Shown here: positions 22,610 through 35,112 of the stretch, piece after piece
Numbering within the stretch: position 1 is the stretch's first letter
Layout of the letters: each line of letters opens with the position of its first letter
Origin: Diabrotica undecimpunctata
Lineage: Eukaryota > Arthropoda > Insecta > Coleoptera > Chrysomelidae
Assembly: GCF_040954645.1 (NCBI RefSeq)
Contig: NC_092803.1
Coordinates: 125,253,461-125,317,460 of the forward strand
Reading direction: 5' to 3'
DNA length: 64,000 nt
Notes under the pieces: generated by a model
The model's input: only the letters and a program-made list of their open reading frames with translations
Databases searched by the model: none
What the model was told of the DNA's origin: nothing
Made by a program: the position numbers and the translations under genes

Positions 22610-23462
22610 AACCAAGTTCACTCAATATATTGAAATTAGTACTTATAGGCTTTGTGTTCTAACCTCTTTAATTTCTGTTAAGGATTATTCGCTTTAAAGA
22701 CTATAGAACACGTTCTAAAAAAGTAACAAATAATGCTGCTCTAATCCGTGACATCTGGACCATGTTCAACAGTAATTTGAAAAAATATTACAAGCACTCA
22801 AAATGCATATCTGTAGTTTAGCAGCTATTTCCGTATAGAGGACATACAAAATTTACTGAATACAATCGCTCAAAGTCTAGAAAATATGGTATTAATATTT
22901 TTTGGGCATGTGACGCGCAACATTCTTTCGCATTACAAAGACAGTTATATACTAGAAAGCCTTTATGTGGCGAACGGCAACTTAATGTTGAGAAAAACAT
23001 GGTTTTGGATTTGGTGAATTGATGATATGAGTTTAATTGGTACAGTGTAAAAAAAACAAGCGGTATCTACCAGCAAATACGCAACCTTCGAAAACTCGAA
23101 GCATGAATTCGAGTAATTTTGCGCAAGCAAAAGAAGTAACAGTTTTCTCTTATATTTCCAAAATTATTGATTCGGTGGTATTAAGACTCAAGACTCCAGA
23201 AGTATTAAACACGATATCTGCAAAATCAGAAATGATTCTGTATTATAATAAAACCAAATAAAGAGTTGATACAATGCATAAGATATAGCCGGAATATACC
23301 ACTAAGCGAGGAACCCGATGGAGGAGATCCTAGACGTGGCAGCTTCGGCCACAATATAAATATATGGATCATAATCCTAAACTAAAAGAAAGTAACGCGC
23401 AGCGAATGTTTCTAAAAGAACTCGCAAATCAACTTTGCATTGCATCCATTTAAAACCGCTTC
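22610..23462 (+). pseudogene. piggyBac transposase relic (core and C-terminal region)
   Basis: Fragments in shifting frames follow the piggyBac transposase order: an IIRFKDYRTRSKK-like start, LIRDIWTMFNSN, then SRKYGINIFWACDAQHSF (matching the KPAKYGIKIW..CD block), then LPANTQPSKTRS, VTVFSYISK, ISAKSEMILYYNKTK and, further on, MFLKELANQLC near 23410. Stops and frameshifts are frequent and the DNWFTS catalytic block is not visible. The relic runs into a decayed RTE-like element near 23490. Confidence 0.75.
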
Positions 23463-23489
23463 ACTTCCAAAGGTATAAGGAAATTACTT

Positions 23490-24803
23490 TATGACGACTA
23501 TAAAAGCGTGTACTGGACATTAACTAATGCATTACAACTTCTTCTTAAAATTATATATCGCAGAATATACAAGCTCTGTAAAGAGAGAATATAAGACACA
23601 AAGTTTGGATTCATGAAAGGTGTAGGTACGAGAGATGCACTGTTTAGTCTACAGTCATTATTCCAAAGATACAGAGATATGCCTTGCGATATCTACACCT
23701 GCTTTGTGGGCTACCAAAAAGCCTTGGAAACAGTTTAACACCGAAAAATGATGGATGTTCTAACAAAAGCCCAAATAGATTATAAAGCCGCGTATAATAA
23801 AAAATTTATACTGGAACCAATCAGCCACAATAAGAACAAATCTTGGAGATAAACCAATGGAAGCGATCCAGATTCTGTGAGGCGTTAGACAAGGACGTAT
23901 ACTTTTCCCTATATTATTTAACCTATATCAGAGAAAATATTTAATGAAGCTTTGGAAAATTTGGAATCCTTTTAAATAGAGAACGCCTAAACAACATCCG
24001 CTATGCAGATGACATCGTTATTGTTGCAGACAGTTTAAACAGTTTACAGCAACTAATAAACAAAGCTAATCAAGTTAGTAAAAGATTTGGACTACAAGTA
24101 GATATATCAAAAGCTAAATTTATGGTCATCAGCAAAAATAAAATAGAGACGTCCAACTGCTTATCAAAAATACACCAGTGGACCGAGTAAAACAGTTTAC
24201 CTATCTTGAAACAATAAGAAACGAACAATGGGATCACTCATAAGAAGTAAAATGTAGAATGGAGAAGGCTAGAAGTGCATTCAACAACATGGCCAAACTC
24301 TTTAAAAGCCACAACCTTAATTTGGAGATAAAAGTAAGGCTCCTATGATGCTAGATCTTCTCGATATTATACTACGGAGTTGAATCCTGGACACTCACTG
24401 AAGCGATGGAGAAAAAACTTGAAGTCTTCGAGATGTGACTGTACAGAAGAATCCTAAGAATATCATTGACAAACAAGATAACCAACGAGACTGTACTACA
24501 AAGAATGGGGAAAAAAAGAAAAGTGATGTATACTATTAAAAGGAGAATGTTAGAATATATAGTATCTAGGAAATATAATGAGAAACGGCACTAAATACAA
24601 ATTACTGAAAATAATCCTTTAAGGCAAAGTATTCAGAAAGCGGGGAATTGAAAGGAGAAGAATATCCTGGTTATAAATCCTGAGGAAATGGTTCTCCACG
24701 ACAACAACTAATCTATTTAAAGCATCAGTTATTAAAATAATTATAGCCAGAATGATCCCCAATATTCGAAACGAATAGGCACCAAAAGAAGAAGAAGAAG
24801 AAT
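23490..24803 (+). pseudogene. RTE-like non-LTR element, decayed 3' part
   Basis: Segments in several frames give the reverse transcriptase order: FGFMKGVGTRDALFSLQ, then a GVRQG(R)ILFPILFNLY block, then RYADDIVIVADS (catalytic ADD at about 24004-24015), then VKQFTYLETI with EKARSAFNNMAKLF, and LYYGVESWTLTEAMEKKLEVFEM. It ends in an (AAG)n tail at 24784-24802, consistent with RTE-type 3' microsatellite tails. Many stops; 5'-truncated. It directly follows the piggyBac relic. Confidence 0.8.
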
Positions 24804-25041
24804 TGTCCTGTTGAAATAGAAATAAGTAAATTATCATGTAATATATTTGCTATCCTTGATTTCTGTGGTTTGTGATCTCGCCATTTGGTTATTTACTATT
24901 CATATAAAGTCCATGTATAAATAGCAGTTCTTTTGCTGTTTTCTATAAACCACTAAAGTTGTTCCAATATCTACCAGCATGGCTTCTATGACTAAAAATA
25001 ATTAAAAAAAATATCAATAAAGTATAAACTTCGTTTGTACA
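24804..25041. other. Short spacer
   Basis: No gene or repeat recognised between the non-LTR tail and the foldback element. Confidence 0.4.
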
Positions 25042-25333
25042 ATGGTATCCAATTTTTATTTAAAATTTAAAATTAAAATGGATTTATTAATTTTCAGAAA
25101 GTTTTAGATCCTATCAGATCGTCATCAGTAAAAAAATCTCTAAAGTAGTTGAAACTAGCCACATAATGAGGTCATCTTACCCTTAAATTACATAATTAGA
25201 GTAACGAACATTATAATTAATCAAACACTCGGTTTCACTGATGATGATCTGATAGGATCGAAAACGTTCTGAAATTTTATAAATCCATTTTGGACCATTT
25301 TAAAATTTTAATAAAAATTTTATACCATTTTAC
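25042..25333. repeat. Foldback MITE with about 95-bp terminal inverted repeats
   Basis: The left arm from 25042 and the reverse complement of the right arm ending near 25333 share AATGGTAT, then AAAATGGATTTAT, TTTCAGAA, and GATCCTATCAGATC(G/A)TCATCAGT, with a few substitutions and a small indel. The spacer between arms is about 100 bases. There is no coding capacity. The inner end of the right arm (25238-25263) has CTGATGA-hairpin-GAAA. Confidence 0.8.
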
Positions 25334-26244
25334 CGAAAAAGTTTTTACTTCATTGTAAGGTAATTTTTAAAATATGGTATACAGGCAACCAATGGAAATT
25401 TCCCATTTAAATTTAAAAAAATAATTACTTTAGGATACGCAACAAATTCGTTTCATGCTACAAAAATCCGAATTGAAAAGAAAAAAGCTTATTCGAATTA
25501 TGGATTGTTACAAATAGGCAAACACAATAATTTTAAACACTAAGTCTATTAAGGTTTAAATCCAATAAACGGTCGATTAAGTTGAAAACCCAATTTAGGG
25601 CCGCCCCTGAGGGTCATGTACGCTATACGCAATTCTAAGCACGTAACGGCAGTTTCAGTCTGTTAAAATTAGAGAGAATTTCACGATCAACTCGCTTTCA
25701 CCATTAGGTAACCTGATTTTCGTGAAAAATGCAGAATTGCAGTACTTCTCAACGATGTAAACTATCAGAGACGTTGTGTCATGCTCCTATTCCTCTTAAA
25801 AATACTCGCCGTATACTACCTGCATCTTATATTCCCTAGAGCTTTAGTTTTGAAAAATAAATTTAACAACAAAACAATTTTAAAATATGAAAAGCGTTTT
25901 AGGAAAGTACATTTCTACTGAAATTTCTGACAAGAATATATAAACCTATTTCGGATATTTGTAATTTTTTTATAAGTAATATGAATAAGGCATATTATTT
26001 AACTCTGCGTTAGTGTGCATAGATAAATTAGCACGAGAAGTATTTCGGGGTATGACATATCCCAAACTAAACTAACGCAATAAGTAAAAATTTTTAAAAT
26101 TTAAATATTTAAAATGGTTAATCTTGGTTTTTTACTTATTTATGATTCAAATAAATTAAATTTGGTACTATAAAAGTATTATATTTAAATGTTAAACATC
26201 ATTTATCCAACACATATTACAATTATGCTAGTCAAAAAACAGAA
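25334..26244. other. Spacer without a recognised gene
   Basis: No open frame with recognisable features. The left end of the next non-LTR element is not sharply defined. Confidence 0.4.
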
Positions 26245-26772
26245 GTGAAAAATAATACACTCAGATATTTATCATTATCATATTTATCATTACACTCTGA
26301 TTTATTTAAGTCTACCGAATTCACGGATAATATTGCTAACGAAGCTGTAGATCGCATAACGCGTGCTAAAAATATTCTAATTAGAGGCGTAACAGAATCT
26401 TCCTCTGGAGATGCACAACGCAGAAAAGATGACGACGCGAATAAGGTTAAGCTTGTTTTGGATACTGTTGGCTGCCAGGAAAAGCAAATCATCTTCTACA
26501 GAGTCGGCAAAGCAAACCAACGATTTCCCCGAATGATAAAGGTAGTAATGGTTTCGGACTACCACGTTAAAGATATTCTGAGAAATAAAGCCAAACTTCT
26601 GGAGAACAAAGCCACGGAAAAATTCTCAATAATTGACGACAAGACGCCCATCCAACAAGTACGTTTAAAAGAACTCCGAAGTGAGCTAGAAACTCGCAAA
26701 AATAACAGTAAACATGATTTAACTATTAAATACATCAATGGCACTCCCAGAATCACGAAATTTTGTTTATAA
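26245..26772 (+). pseudogene. ORF1 C-terminal part of a CR1/Jockey-like non-LTR element
   Basis: An open frame of 175 residues, of which about residues 30-175 resemble the C-terminal domain of non-LTR ORF1 proteins: AKNILIRGV.ES, VKLVLDTVGCQEKQIIFYRVGK, RFPRMIKVVM and KELRSELETRKNN...DLTIKYINGTPRI. This domain binds element RNA in related elements. The N-terminal part is missing, so the element is 5'-truncated or its start has decayed. It is followed closely by the endonuclease frame, as expected of ORF1-ORF2 order. Confidence 0.7.
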
Positions 26773-29546
26773 TTTTCTTACCGACAAATTTAATGACTGG
26801 CTATTTTTATATTCTAATTTAGATTCACTTTCCGCTAAGTTTGACGAATTTGTATGCACAGTGTAACTTCTTAAACCGGACATTATTTGTATTGCCGAAT
26901 CCTGGCTTAAACCCACAATTCCTGACTCCTCTGTTAATATAAATGAACATACAATATATCGTAAAGACAGAGAAAATCGTGTGGGTATGCATTTACTTAT
27001 CTAATATTATTACCACAACTTTCAAAATTAACATTAAGCTAATAGATATTACTGGAATAGATGTAATTCACTTATCTGTTATTAAAAATTCTTCTTGCCT
27101 TAATTTAGTATGTATATATCGTCCACCTACTACACTACTTGCACACGATAATGTTTTCTTCACAAAACTTGAAGAACTATCATCTCTTGATAATCTTATC
27201 ATTACTGGAGATTTTAACTTCCCAGAGATTACCTGGCCAATAACTTCATTATCTGACGCCGAAAACGCTCATAATTTATTTAAAAGCTTTGTAGTAAATT
27301 CAAACCTGATACAACTCATTACAGAACCCACTAGATTTAAAAATAATAACCAACCTTCTACTTTAGATCTAGTGCTTATTAATGACGAACAGCTGATTTC
27401 ATCTCTCGACGTCAGTTCTCCTATAGGAAAGTCAGATCATGCAGTTATAACGGTTCACATTCAGTTCAATCAAATATTACCCCGTAAAAATAATATTGTA
27501 ACATATTCTACTACCGACTTTTCTGAAGTGGACTTTGAAATTTTTCAAATCGACTGGCATTTATTTTTTGCAAACTTAAACGACCCCTCATTAATGTGGA
27601 CTGCATTTCTCGATAAAGTCCACAATATAATTTCTACAAATACCACTTTCCGTAAGAGTTATAAAAACAACCTTAAACCCTGGATAAATCGAACAGCAAT
27701 TAAACAAATTAACCACAAACGACATCTATGGCGAAAATTTAAACACGCCGGGCTTCTTAGTGATTTTCAAAGCCACCGCAGATTTTCAAATAAGTTAAAA
27801 ACATCTCTAAAAACCCTAAGACAAATTTTGTAGCAAATGTTATCGAAAGCGGTAACATTAAAAAAGTCTACAAATACATACGTTCTTCCATGACGTCTAA
27901 AGTTTCCATTCCTCTACTTCAAAAATCCAACCAGACTTTATGCTCTTCTGACAAAGAATCTTCCGAACCTCTCTCTTTAGCATTTTCACAGGTTTTTACT
28001 AAAGAATCGAATGATGGTTATCTACCTGCTACTAACTGTAATCGTGTCGGCACATCCTTACAGAAAGTTGAATTCACAGTGGATCATGTCAAACAACACT
28101 TAATTAAACTTAGCACAGCCGCTTCACCCGGTTTAGATGGTTTAACACCAAAACTGTTAAAAAGGTGCGCAGACACGCTTGCAATACCCTTAACGTTAAT
28201 TATGCAAACTTCTTTCATCCAGAACTCCTTACCCCCTAGTTGGAAATTAGCTTCCGTTACCCCTATTTTTAAAAAAGGCAACAAACTAGATCCCAACAAT
28301 TATTAGCTTGCTGCCAGTAGTTGCCAAAGTTATGGAAGCCATTATCTCCGAGGAGATGACCAAATTCCTTCTTCAGGAACATGTTATTCCAACACAACAA
28401 CATGGATTTGTCTCTGGTCGCTCTACTCTAACCAATCTCTTACATTGTGTTAACGACTGGACGTCATCCCTTAACAGTTCGCAGCCGGTCGACGTTGTTT
28501 ATCTAGATTTCTCTAAAGCCTTTGACCGTGTACCTAAGCGCAGACTTCTACATAAGCTAGAACATTTCGGAGTTCGCGGTACTTTACTTTGTTGAATAGA
28601 TAATTTTCTGACAGATCGATATTACAAAGTTAGAGTTGGCGAATCTTTCTCACAGGACAGGTTAGTGGAAAGTGGAGTGCCTCAGGGTTCCGTCCTTGGA
28701 CCTCTGCTGTTTACGGTTTACACCAGCGATGTTCCTTATTACGTCCCAAGTAAAATATCGCTCTACGCTGATGACACAAAAATATATGCCAATCCAATCA
28801 CAAACCAGCTAACCCTCCAAATGAACTTGGACTCTATTTTAACTTGGTGTTCCTAGTGGTTACTACCCTTAAACGCTGAAAAATGTGTAGTGCTTTAAAT
28901 CGGTAAAAATAACCCACTTGTGCCGTACTTTGTTAACGGGCAGCTATTAGATTCAGTGTTTTCGTATAACGATCTTGGTGTTATCATAAACAGCAGCCTA
29001 ACTTGGTCCGACCATATTACCTCTATTTGTAAACGTGCGAACTCCAGACTGTATCTTATTCGGAGGTGTTTTTCGAGAGTTTCAATATAATCATTCTGTA
29101 AACTTTACACTCTGTACGTAAGACTCATACTTGAATACGCTGGACCAACGTGGTATCCTGATCTGGTTCGAGACAAGACTATGTTGGAAAACGTCCAAAG
29201 AAAAGCCACCCGAATTTCTTTGGGACCGAGAAGACCTTCTTATGCAGAAAGACTTAGTATGGCTAACCTAACTTCCTTTGAACTTTGCCGACAACGTGGA
29301 GACTTAATTACAACTTTTAAAATATTAAAATTCAATTTTGGAAATCTCGATGAAATTTTTATCATTAATCAAGATGAACGCCTTAGAGGTCATCAGTTCA
29401 AACTGAAGAAAGAAAATTTTTCTACAAGAAGGCAGAACTTTTTACCAAATAGAGTTTTTGAGTGCTGGAATAACCTTAACGATAACATTGTCTCTGTTCC
29501 CTCTACCAATTTGTTCAAAAACAGACTTGACCGTTTTACATTATAG
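26773..29546 (+). pseudogene. ORF2 (AP endonuclease and reverse transcriptase), CR1/Jockey-like, broken
   Basis: The order is complete but interrupted. The endonuclease starts near 26810 with a YSNLDSLSAKFDEF segment and KPDIICIAESWL. It continues with GDFNFPEI near 27210 and SPIGKSDHAVI near 27420 (catalytic Asp and His motifs). The reverse transcriptase has ASPGLDGLTPKLLK, WKLASVTPIFKKG, VYLDFSKAFDRV (28498-28533), GVPQGSVLGPLLF (28675-28713) and YADDTKIY (28765-28788). The C-terminal region reads RLILEYAGPTWYP and NVQRKATRI. Frame breaks near 26860, 27832 and 28304 and stops at 28595, 28856 and 29086 kill it. Clade choice between CR1/L2 and Jockey was not resolved. Confidence 0.85.
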
Positions 29547-29707
29547 TTCAAATATTGTTTTTCTTTTAAACCAAAAATTGTAATTTTATTTCTTTTATTT
29601 GTAATTTTTGTTTTTTTTTACTAGTAGGTTATTAATGAAATTTATTTGTTTTTGGGACCTTAGTTCCTCTGCCCTCGCTTATGTATAATAATAATAATAA
29701 TAATTAT
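29547..29707 (+). repeat. 3' UTR and (TAA)n tail of the non-LTR element
   Basis: A short AT-rich 3' region ending in about seven TAA/ATA repeats (29685-29705), marking the 3' end of the element beginning near 26245. Confidence 0.75.
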
Positions 29708-30053
29708 GAAACATTTTATTGATCACACAACTCTAAATAAAATAATAGCCTGATTCTACAAATTAAAGAAAAAATGTTTGCCAAAATACATTGAAAAATA
29801 TATAAGTTACGACTGCTCAAAATTGTCACAATTTGAACACGTTATTATTGCTTGTTCCAAACAAATTAAAGTATCACATCGCATGTATATGTAAAAAGTC
29901 CTTCTATTTTTATTTCTTCGATAAACAAAAAACTACTGCTTGTTCTATGTCGCTTAGGTCCCAATTAATGTATCTCTAGTTGCTGATTAGCACATAGTGG
30001 TCGACACAAGGAAGGGTTTTGTCTTCGTTGGTTTGGAAACTCAGAAATCAGCT
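29708..30053. other. Pre-insertion target sequence left of the hAT element
   Basis: No gene recognised. It is continuous, across the hAT insertion, with 32658 onwards. Confidence 0.5.
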
Positions 30054-30061
30054 GCATACGT
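30054..30061. repeat. Left target site duplication of the hAT element
   Basis: GCATACGT, identical to 32650-32657; 8 bases is the hAT hallmark. Confidence 0.95.
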
Positions 30062-32649
30062 CAGCGTTTCTCAACCTTTTACCAGTTGCGACCCAATTTT
30101 ATATAATTATTTTCACCGCGCCACCCCCCCCTCATACAATAAAAATATATGAATCCAATACCGATTTTCATAGGGGGCAGGGAGTTGGTGCTACATGAAC
30201 TTTTTTTGGTGGTACCGAAATTTTTTTAAGGCACTTTTCACACACTTGAGTGCCATAAAGACAATCAAACCTTATCGTTATTAAAGTATATTTATTTGTC
30301 AAATTTTTTAGCCAGTCTCTCTGGATTCGCCCTTGCACTAAACTTACCGTAAAGCCTTAATAACCACATTACCGAGAATAAGTAAATTTATTGATATGTT
30401 GCAACACCAATCCAGAACCGATCGTCTCTCTTCGCGAGAAGTTCCGAGTTCTCCTCTCTCCTCCTCAGACCCAGACCTTAGTTGAGTCAGTTTAGTCAGT
30501 CCAGTCAGTCCTTCTGCACCTGTTAAATTTATTGTGAATGTTTATGTTGTAGTTTGCGTTTATTAAAATCATGGATAAATTTTTAACTGGGCGTAAGCCA
30601 GCATTCGATACTAGTGAAGCATCAACAGTGTACAGGCGAGAGTGGTTCCAAAAATAAAATCAAGAAAATATTCTCAAGATTACTTAAATTTTGAGTTTAC
30701 GTTTACTGAAGTAAATAAAGAAGAACGGCCTCTATGTATTATTTGCTCAAAAATTTTAGCAGCCGACAGCATGAAACCAAGTAAACTTAAAAGACATTTG
30801 GAAACGCTTCATAGTTAGTGCATTAATCAACCCCGAGAATTCTTCGAGTTAAAATTAAAATGACATGAAAAACAAAAATCTTTTATGAAAAAAAACTTTG
30901 ACTGTGAATGAAAAAGCTTTACTTGCCTCTTATAAAACCTCTCATCAGATAGCTAGATGTAAAAATCCTCACACTATTGGTGAAGAGCTTATTTTGCCAG
31001 CTGCAATTCAAATTGTAGAAACTATGTTTGGAGATAATTTTGCCAAAAAATTGGAGTCTATACCTCTCTCAAATGATACTGTTGCCCGTCGAATTTGTGA
31101 TATAGCTGAAGATGTACAGAATCAGCTACTCGGGAAGTTGCGCGACAAGCTGTTTTCGATTCAGCTTGATGAGGCAACCGATAGAAATAAAGATGCTCAT
31201 TTTATTGCCTACGTTCGATTTTGTGATGGCATATCATTAGTAGAACTACTTTTTTGCAAACCAATAGAACTGAAAGCAACGTCGCTCGCATTATTTGCTA
31301 TCTTAAACGATTATATAAATGAACCAAAATAGAGTGGAAGAATTGCGTCGGAATATGCACAGATGGTGCTCGTGTAATGTCCGGAAAATTTCATAGTCTA
31401 CAAGTGCTTGTGAAACAAAAGTCTCCAATGTGTATATAGACACACTGTATGATCCACAGAGAAGCTCTGGCTTCCAAAGAAGTGTCTCCTGGCCTGAATA
31501 TTGTGCTAACAATGGTTGTAACAGTAGTTAATTACATAAAAATGAGACCTTTGAAAACCAGAATCTTTTCTGCACTTTGTAAAGACATGGGTGCATTACA
31601 TTCAGCATTATTATTTTATTGTGAGGCAAGATGGTTATTACGTGGGAAATTTTTACAACGTGTTTTTGAATTAAGACATGAAATCGCTATTTTTCTGGAA
31701 GAAGTAAATATACCGGAAGCCGAGATGTTTCGAGATAGTTTATTTTTGATGAAATTGAGCTACTTGGTTGACATATTCTAGAAACTAAATATTTTGAACA
31801 TTCAGCTTCAAGGAGAAAATACACATATATTGGATACGAGTGATAAAGTTAATGGTTTTTGTAAAAAATTGGAATTGTGGAGCAGAAATTTAAAGCAAAA
31901 AAACCTAGAAATATTTGCAAATGTGGATGAATGTATTAAAACTTATAAGGTTGAAGACCAACACGTGAAAGTTGTTTTTGTAACCATTGAAAATCATTTA
32001 GCGATGCTGACTAAAAATTTTAAAAGATATTTTTTTGAGAACGACAAGTTAATACGTAGTTACGAGTGGGTTAGGAATCCGTTCCAAATTACACCGGAAG
32101 GGCTCTCTACTGCCGAAGAAGAAATCTTCATTGACTTCACGGCAAATGATGAAATCAAGAAACAGTTTAATAATAAATCCCTCTTTGAATTTTGGGCAGG
32201 AGTAAATGATGAGTTTTCTGCACTGAAAACCAGAGCGTTCCGTATACTGTTGCCGTTTTCAACATCCTACCTTTGCGAAACAGGATTTTCTGCGGTGGCT
32301 GCTTTGAAGACCAAATATAGATCGCAGCTAAATATAGAAAAAGAACTGAGAACATCTATTTCTAATATTACACCCCGTTTCGATAAACTTTGCTCTACAA
32401 AAGAAGCTCAAGGATGTCACTGATTTATTATTAAACTTGTTTATAACCTAGTGTTCAGTGCTCTTTATAATTATACCTGTTATATCAGTGTTTGTGTGTA
32501 TGTTATTTTTTATTTTGTAAGAACTTTGTTCTGCTATGATTTTATTAAATTAGTCAATGTTGTTGATGTTTTTTTCGAATAGGCTCACGCCCCCCATTAA
32601 TAAATACCGCGCCCCCTAGGTGGCGCGCCCCACAGGTTGAGAATCACTG
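30062..32649 (+). mobile_element. hAT DNA transposon with intact ends, 2588 bases
   Basis: The ends are CAGCGTTTCTCAACCTTTT at 30062 and, on the opposite strand, CAGTGATTCTCAACCTGT ending at 32649: short hAT-type terminal inverted repeats. An exact 8-base target duplication GCATACGT flanks it (30054-30061 and 32650-32657). The C-rich/G-rich subterminal regions flanking the TIRs (30117-30130, 32590-32630) are typical of this group. The transposase within is broken, so the element can no longer move itself. Confidence 0.95.
30571..32423 (+). pseudogene. hAT transposase (BED finger, ZBED5/SCAND3-like), broken
   Basis: Start ATG at 30571 (MDKFLTGRKP). A BED-type zinc finger follows near 30725-30810 (RPLCIICSKILAADSMKPSKL...HLETLH). 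The long open stretch 30898-31332 has LPAAIQIVETMFGD and SIQLDEATDRNKDAHFIAYVRF (first catalytic Asp region). Segments 31449-31781 and 31794-32423 continue the fold and end with the hAT dimerisation motif LPFSTSYLCETGFSAVAALKTKYRS. The protein is interrupted near 30654, 30820-30870, 31332 to 31448, and at 31781. Distribution within the hAT ends and close spacing confirm it as that element's own gene. Confidence 0.88.
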
Positions 32650-32657
32650 GCATACGT
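32650..32657. repeat. Right target site duplication of the hAT element
   Basis: GCATACGT, identical to 30054-30061. Confidence 0.95.
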
Positions 32658-32993
<336 letters not shown>

Positions 32994-33112
32994 TGACGCA
33001 ATGTAGAAAAAAGGATGATTACATTTTCTGACTTTTTTGCGAATATGAGACAGCCGTTATATATCTTCTTTAAAGACAAATTTCAAACTGCGAATTTCTC
33101 TTCCTCGTGTGT

Positions 33113-34093
33113 TTAGAAGTGCTGTTGGAAATTCCTAACTGTCCCAACCGATGTAAGATGGTGAGTCTGAAGTAGGTTGATCATGAGCGGATAACTGGTA
33201 AACCAGTTATCGAAAGTAATATTACGTTTAGTACCAGAAACTGGCCAAATCAAACATTCAACTATGTTTTGGAAAGGCTGTGTGCCGACGTAAACTTCCA
33301 TGTTTAGATAGTAGTAAGTTTTGGAATCCACTAGAGCAAATACTTCCCAGACCATACCCATACTTCGCTGGCTTATTCGGTATGTATTGAAGAAATGACA
33401 TACGTCCCATGAATAATTCCAGTTTTTCGTCTATTGTAAGATGTTGACTTGGTATATAGTGTGTCTGTGTCTTACAGTTGCCAACGAATTGATCAAATAA
33501 TTCTCTAATTTCTGCCAATTTGTTAATCTATTTTCGTACTATTCTATTTTGCACATTGTCGAATCGCAAACAATGTAACAAAATGAAATAGGTATCTTTT
33601 TTGTGACATTTTTGTTCGAATAAGATCAATACTGCTGCCATCAGTATTTTAAAGATCTAAAGTATTTTGTCGGTTTTACTTGTAAAGTCCCGTCAAATAG
33701 AGCAGGCCTAACACAGCTTTGGATTCTTTTTTGTTAGTCTCTTTGGACCGTGGTCTTTCGTCGCTAATTTTACATTTGTGTAGTCAACAATGTCATCTAA
33801 CATTTCTTCTGTAAAAAATAACAACCAATAATCAAGAACACTCTGTTTTTTGTGCTATTTCTCTTACACCAGGTAAATGTGTAATTATATTGTTCTCATT
33901 TTTTTGTTTTTTAAAAGCTTTGAGCCGCTTTGATTTGTCTTTATCTAAAAAGTATATCCAACATTATTATCACTACAACTTTCTAAACCGCTTGAAAAGT
34001 CACTTTCTTCTTCAGTTTCTACTTCTACAGAATCCCCCTTTTTGTCTGCTGCCTTTTCTTGAGCCTCTTTTTCCAATATTATTGTCTGTTGAC
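33113..34093 (-). pseudogene. piggyBac transposase relic, core and N-terminal parts
   Basis: On the minus strand, reading from high to low coordinates: an acidic segment (34090-33940), EEMLDDIVDYTN (about 33830-33790), IRELFDQFVGN, YIPSQHLTIDEKLELF, QYIPNKPAKYGYGLG, LNMEVYVGTQPF and SGTKRNITFDNWFTSYPL (33180-33240). DNWFTS contains a catalytic Asp of piggyBac (DDE_Tnp_1_7). At least two frames alternate and stops are present. The C-terminal cysteine-rich region is missing. The N-terminal start is separated by an RTE insertion and reappears at 34583-34645. Confidence 0.85.
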
Positions 34094-34106
34094 TTTCTAT
34101 TTGTCA

Positions 34107-34569
34107 CAAAACATTGCTGAGGCCGGTTCTCACATATGGAGCAGAAACATGGGCTCTAACGCAGAAAGATGAAAGACTTTTGGGAATATGTGAGCGTAAA
34201 ATACTCCGCAAAATATTTGGAGCTATAAACGACTAAGGGCAGTGGCGCAGAAGATATAATTTTGAATTGTATCAGCTCTTTGATGAGCCAGATGTCATAA
34301 CGTTCATTAAAACACAGCGACTTAGATGGGCTGGACACATAATACGAATGCCAGAAAATACGATTGCTAAAAAGCTAACCACAGGAACACCTGTAGGAAG
34401 AAGAAGCAAAGGCCGACCGCGAATTAGGTGGTTAGATGGAGTTGAAACCGACTTACGGATATTAAAAATCAGAAGATGGCAACATGTTGCCAGAAACCGA
34501 ACAGAATTTCGACGAATTTTAGAGCAGGCCAAGATCCACAGAGGATTGTCGAGCCAAAGATGATGATGA
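34107..34569 (+). mobile_element. RTE-like 3' fragment inserted in the piggyBac relic
   Basis: Encodes the C-terminal part of an RTE-like protein: LRPVLTYGAETWALTQKDERLL, one in-frame stop near 34234, then RLRWAGHIIRMPENT, GRRSKGRPRIRWLDGVE and WQHVARNRTEFRRILEQAKIHRGL, ending in a (GAT)n tail. The stretch is flanked by a 13-base target duplication with one mismatch, TTTCTATTTGTCA (34094-34106) and TTTCTTTTTGTCA (34570-34582). It is strongly 5'-truncated, as is usual for these elements. Confidence 0.85.
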
Positions 34570-34582
34570 TTTCTTTTTGTCA

Positions 34583-34645
34583 GAAATAGTGCCAAACTCC
34601 GCCAATAAACGTTTTAACCGTTTCTGCTTTTGTTCGTAAGACATA
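34583..34645 (-). pseudogene. piggyBac transposase start, displaced by the RTE insertion
   Basis: The minus strand reads MSYEQKQKRLKRLLAEFG...ISDKK from an ATG at about 34645. MS-(Y)-EQKQKRL is plausible as a transposase N-terminus, and it points into the rest of the relic once the RTE insertion and one target duplication copy are removed. Confidence 0.6.
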
Positions 34646-34924
34646 ATTATTGTGTAATTCAGTATCGCTAAAAGAAAAAGAAAAATCATAGTACTTCCTG
34701 AAAAAATATCAAAAATATTATGTAAATTTACCTCCAAAAAACAAAACAACTAAGAGTAACAGTAGTGTACCGGAGTATAATATACCCCAATCGTCTTTGA
34801 CCAACTCCTAATTGAAACTGAATCGGTATGGACAATTGTCAACAAAGTCATCGCGAAAAAACATTTATAAACTATATATAGACTTCATCTACTTTCGATT
34901 TCATAGTAATCTTAATATAGTAAA

Positions 34925-35112
34925 AGGAGTACCTTGGATGCTTTGGTGGTACGAATTCACTACTCTTGTATATGGTTTGGAAACATGTCCATTAAAACAA
35001 GTGCATCTAAATAAGTTGGCCGCCTTTGAATTTTGGTGTTACAGAAGAATTCTTCGAACATTGTGAACTAAAACGATAGGAAATAAAGCTGAAATATTAT
35101 TGACTATTAGAA
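34925..35112 (+). pseudogene. Non-LTR reverse transcriptase C-terminal fragment
   Basis: TTLVYGLETCPLKQVHLNKLAAFEFWCYRRILRTL matches the region after the RT fingers and palm in RTE/Jockey-like proteins (YG.E.WPL....L.AFE.WCYRR.L). Very short, with no flanking duplication found. Confidence 0.65.
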
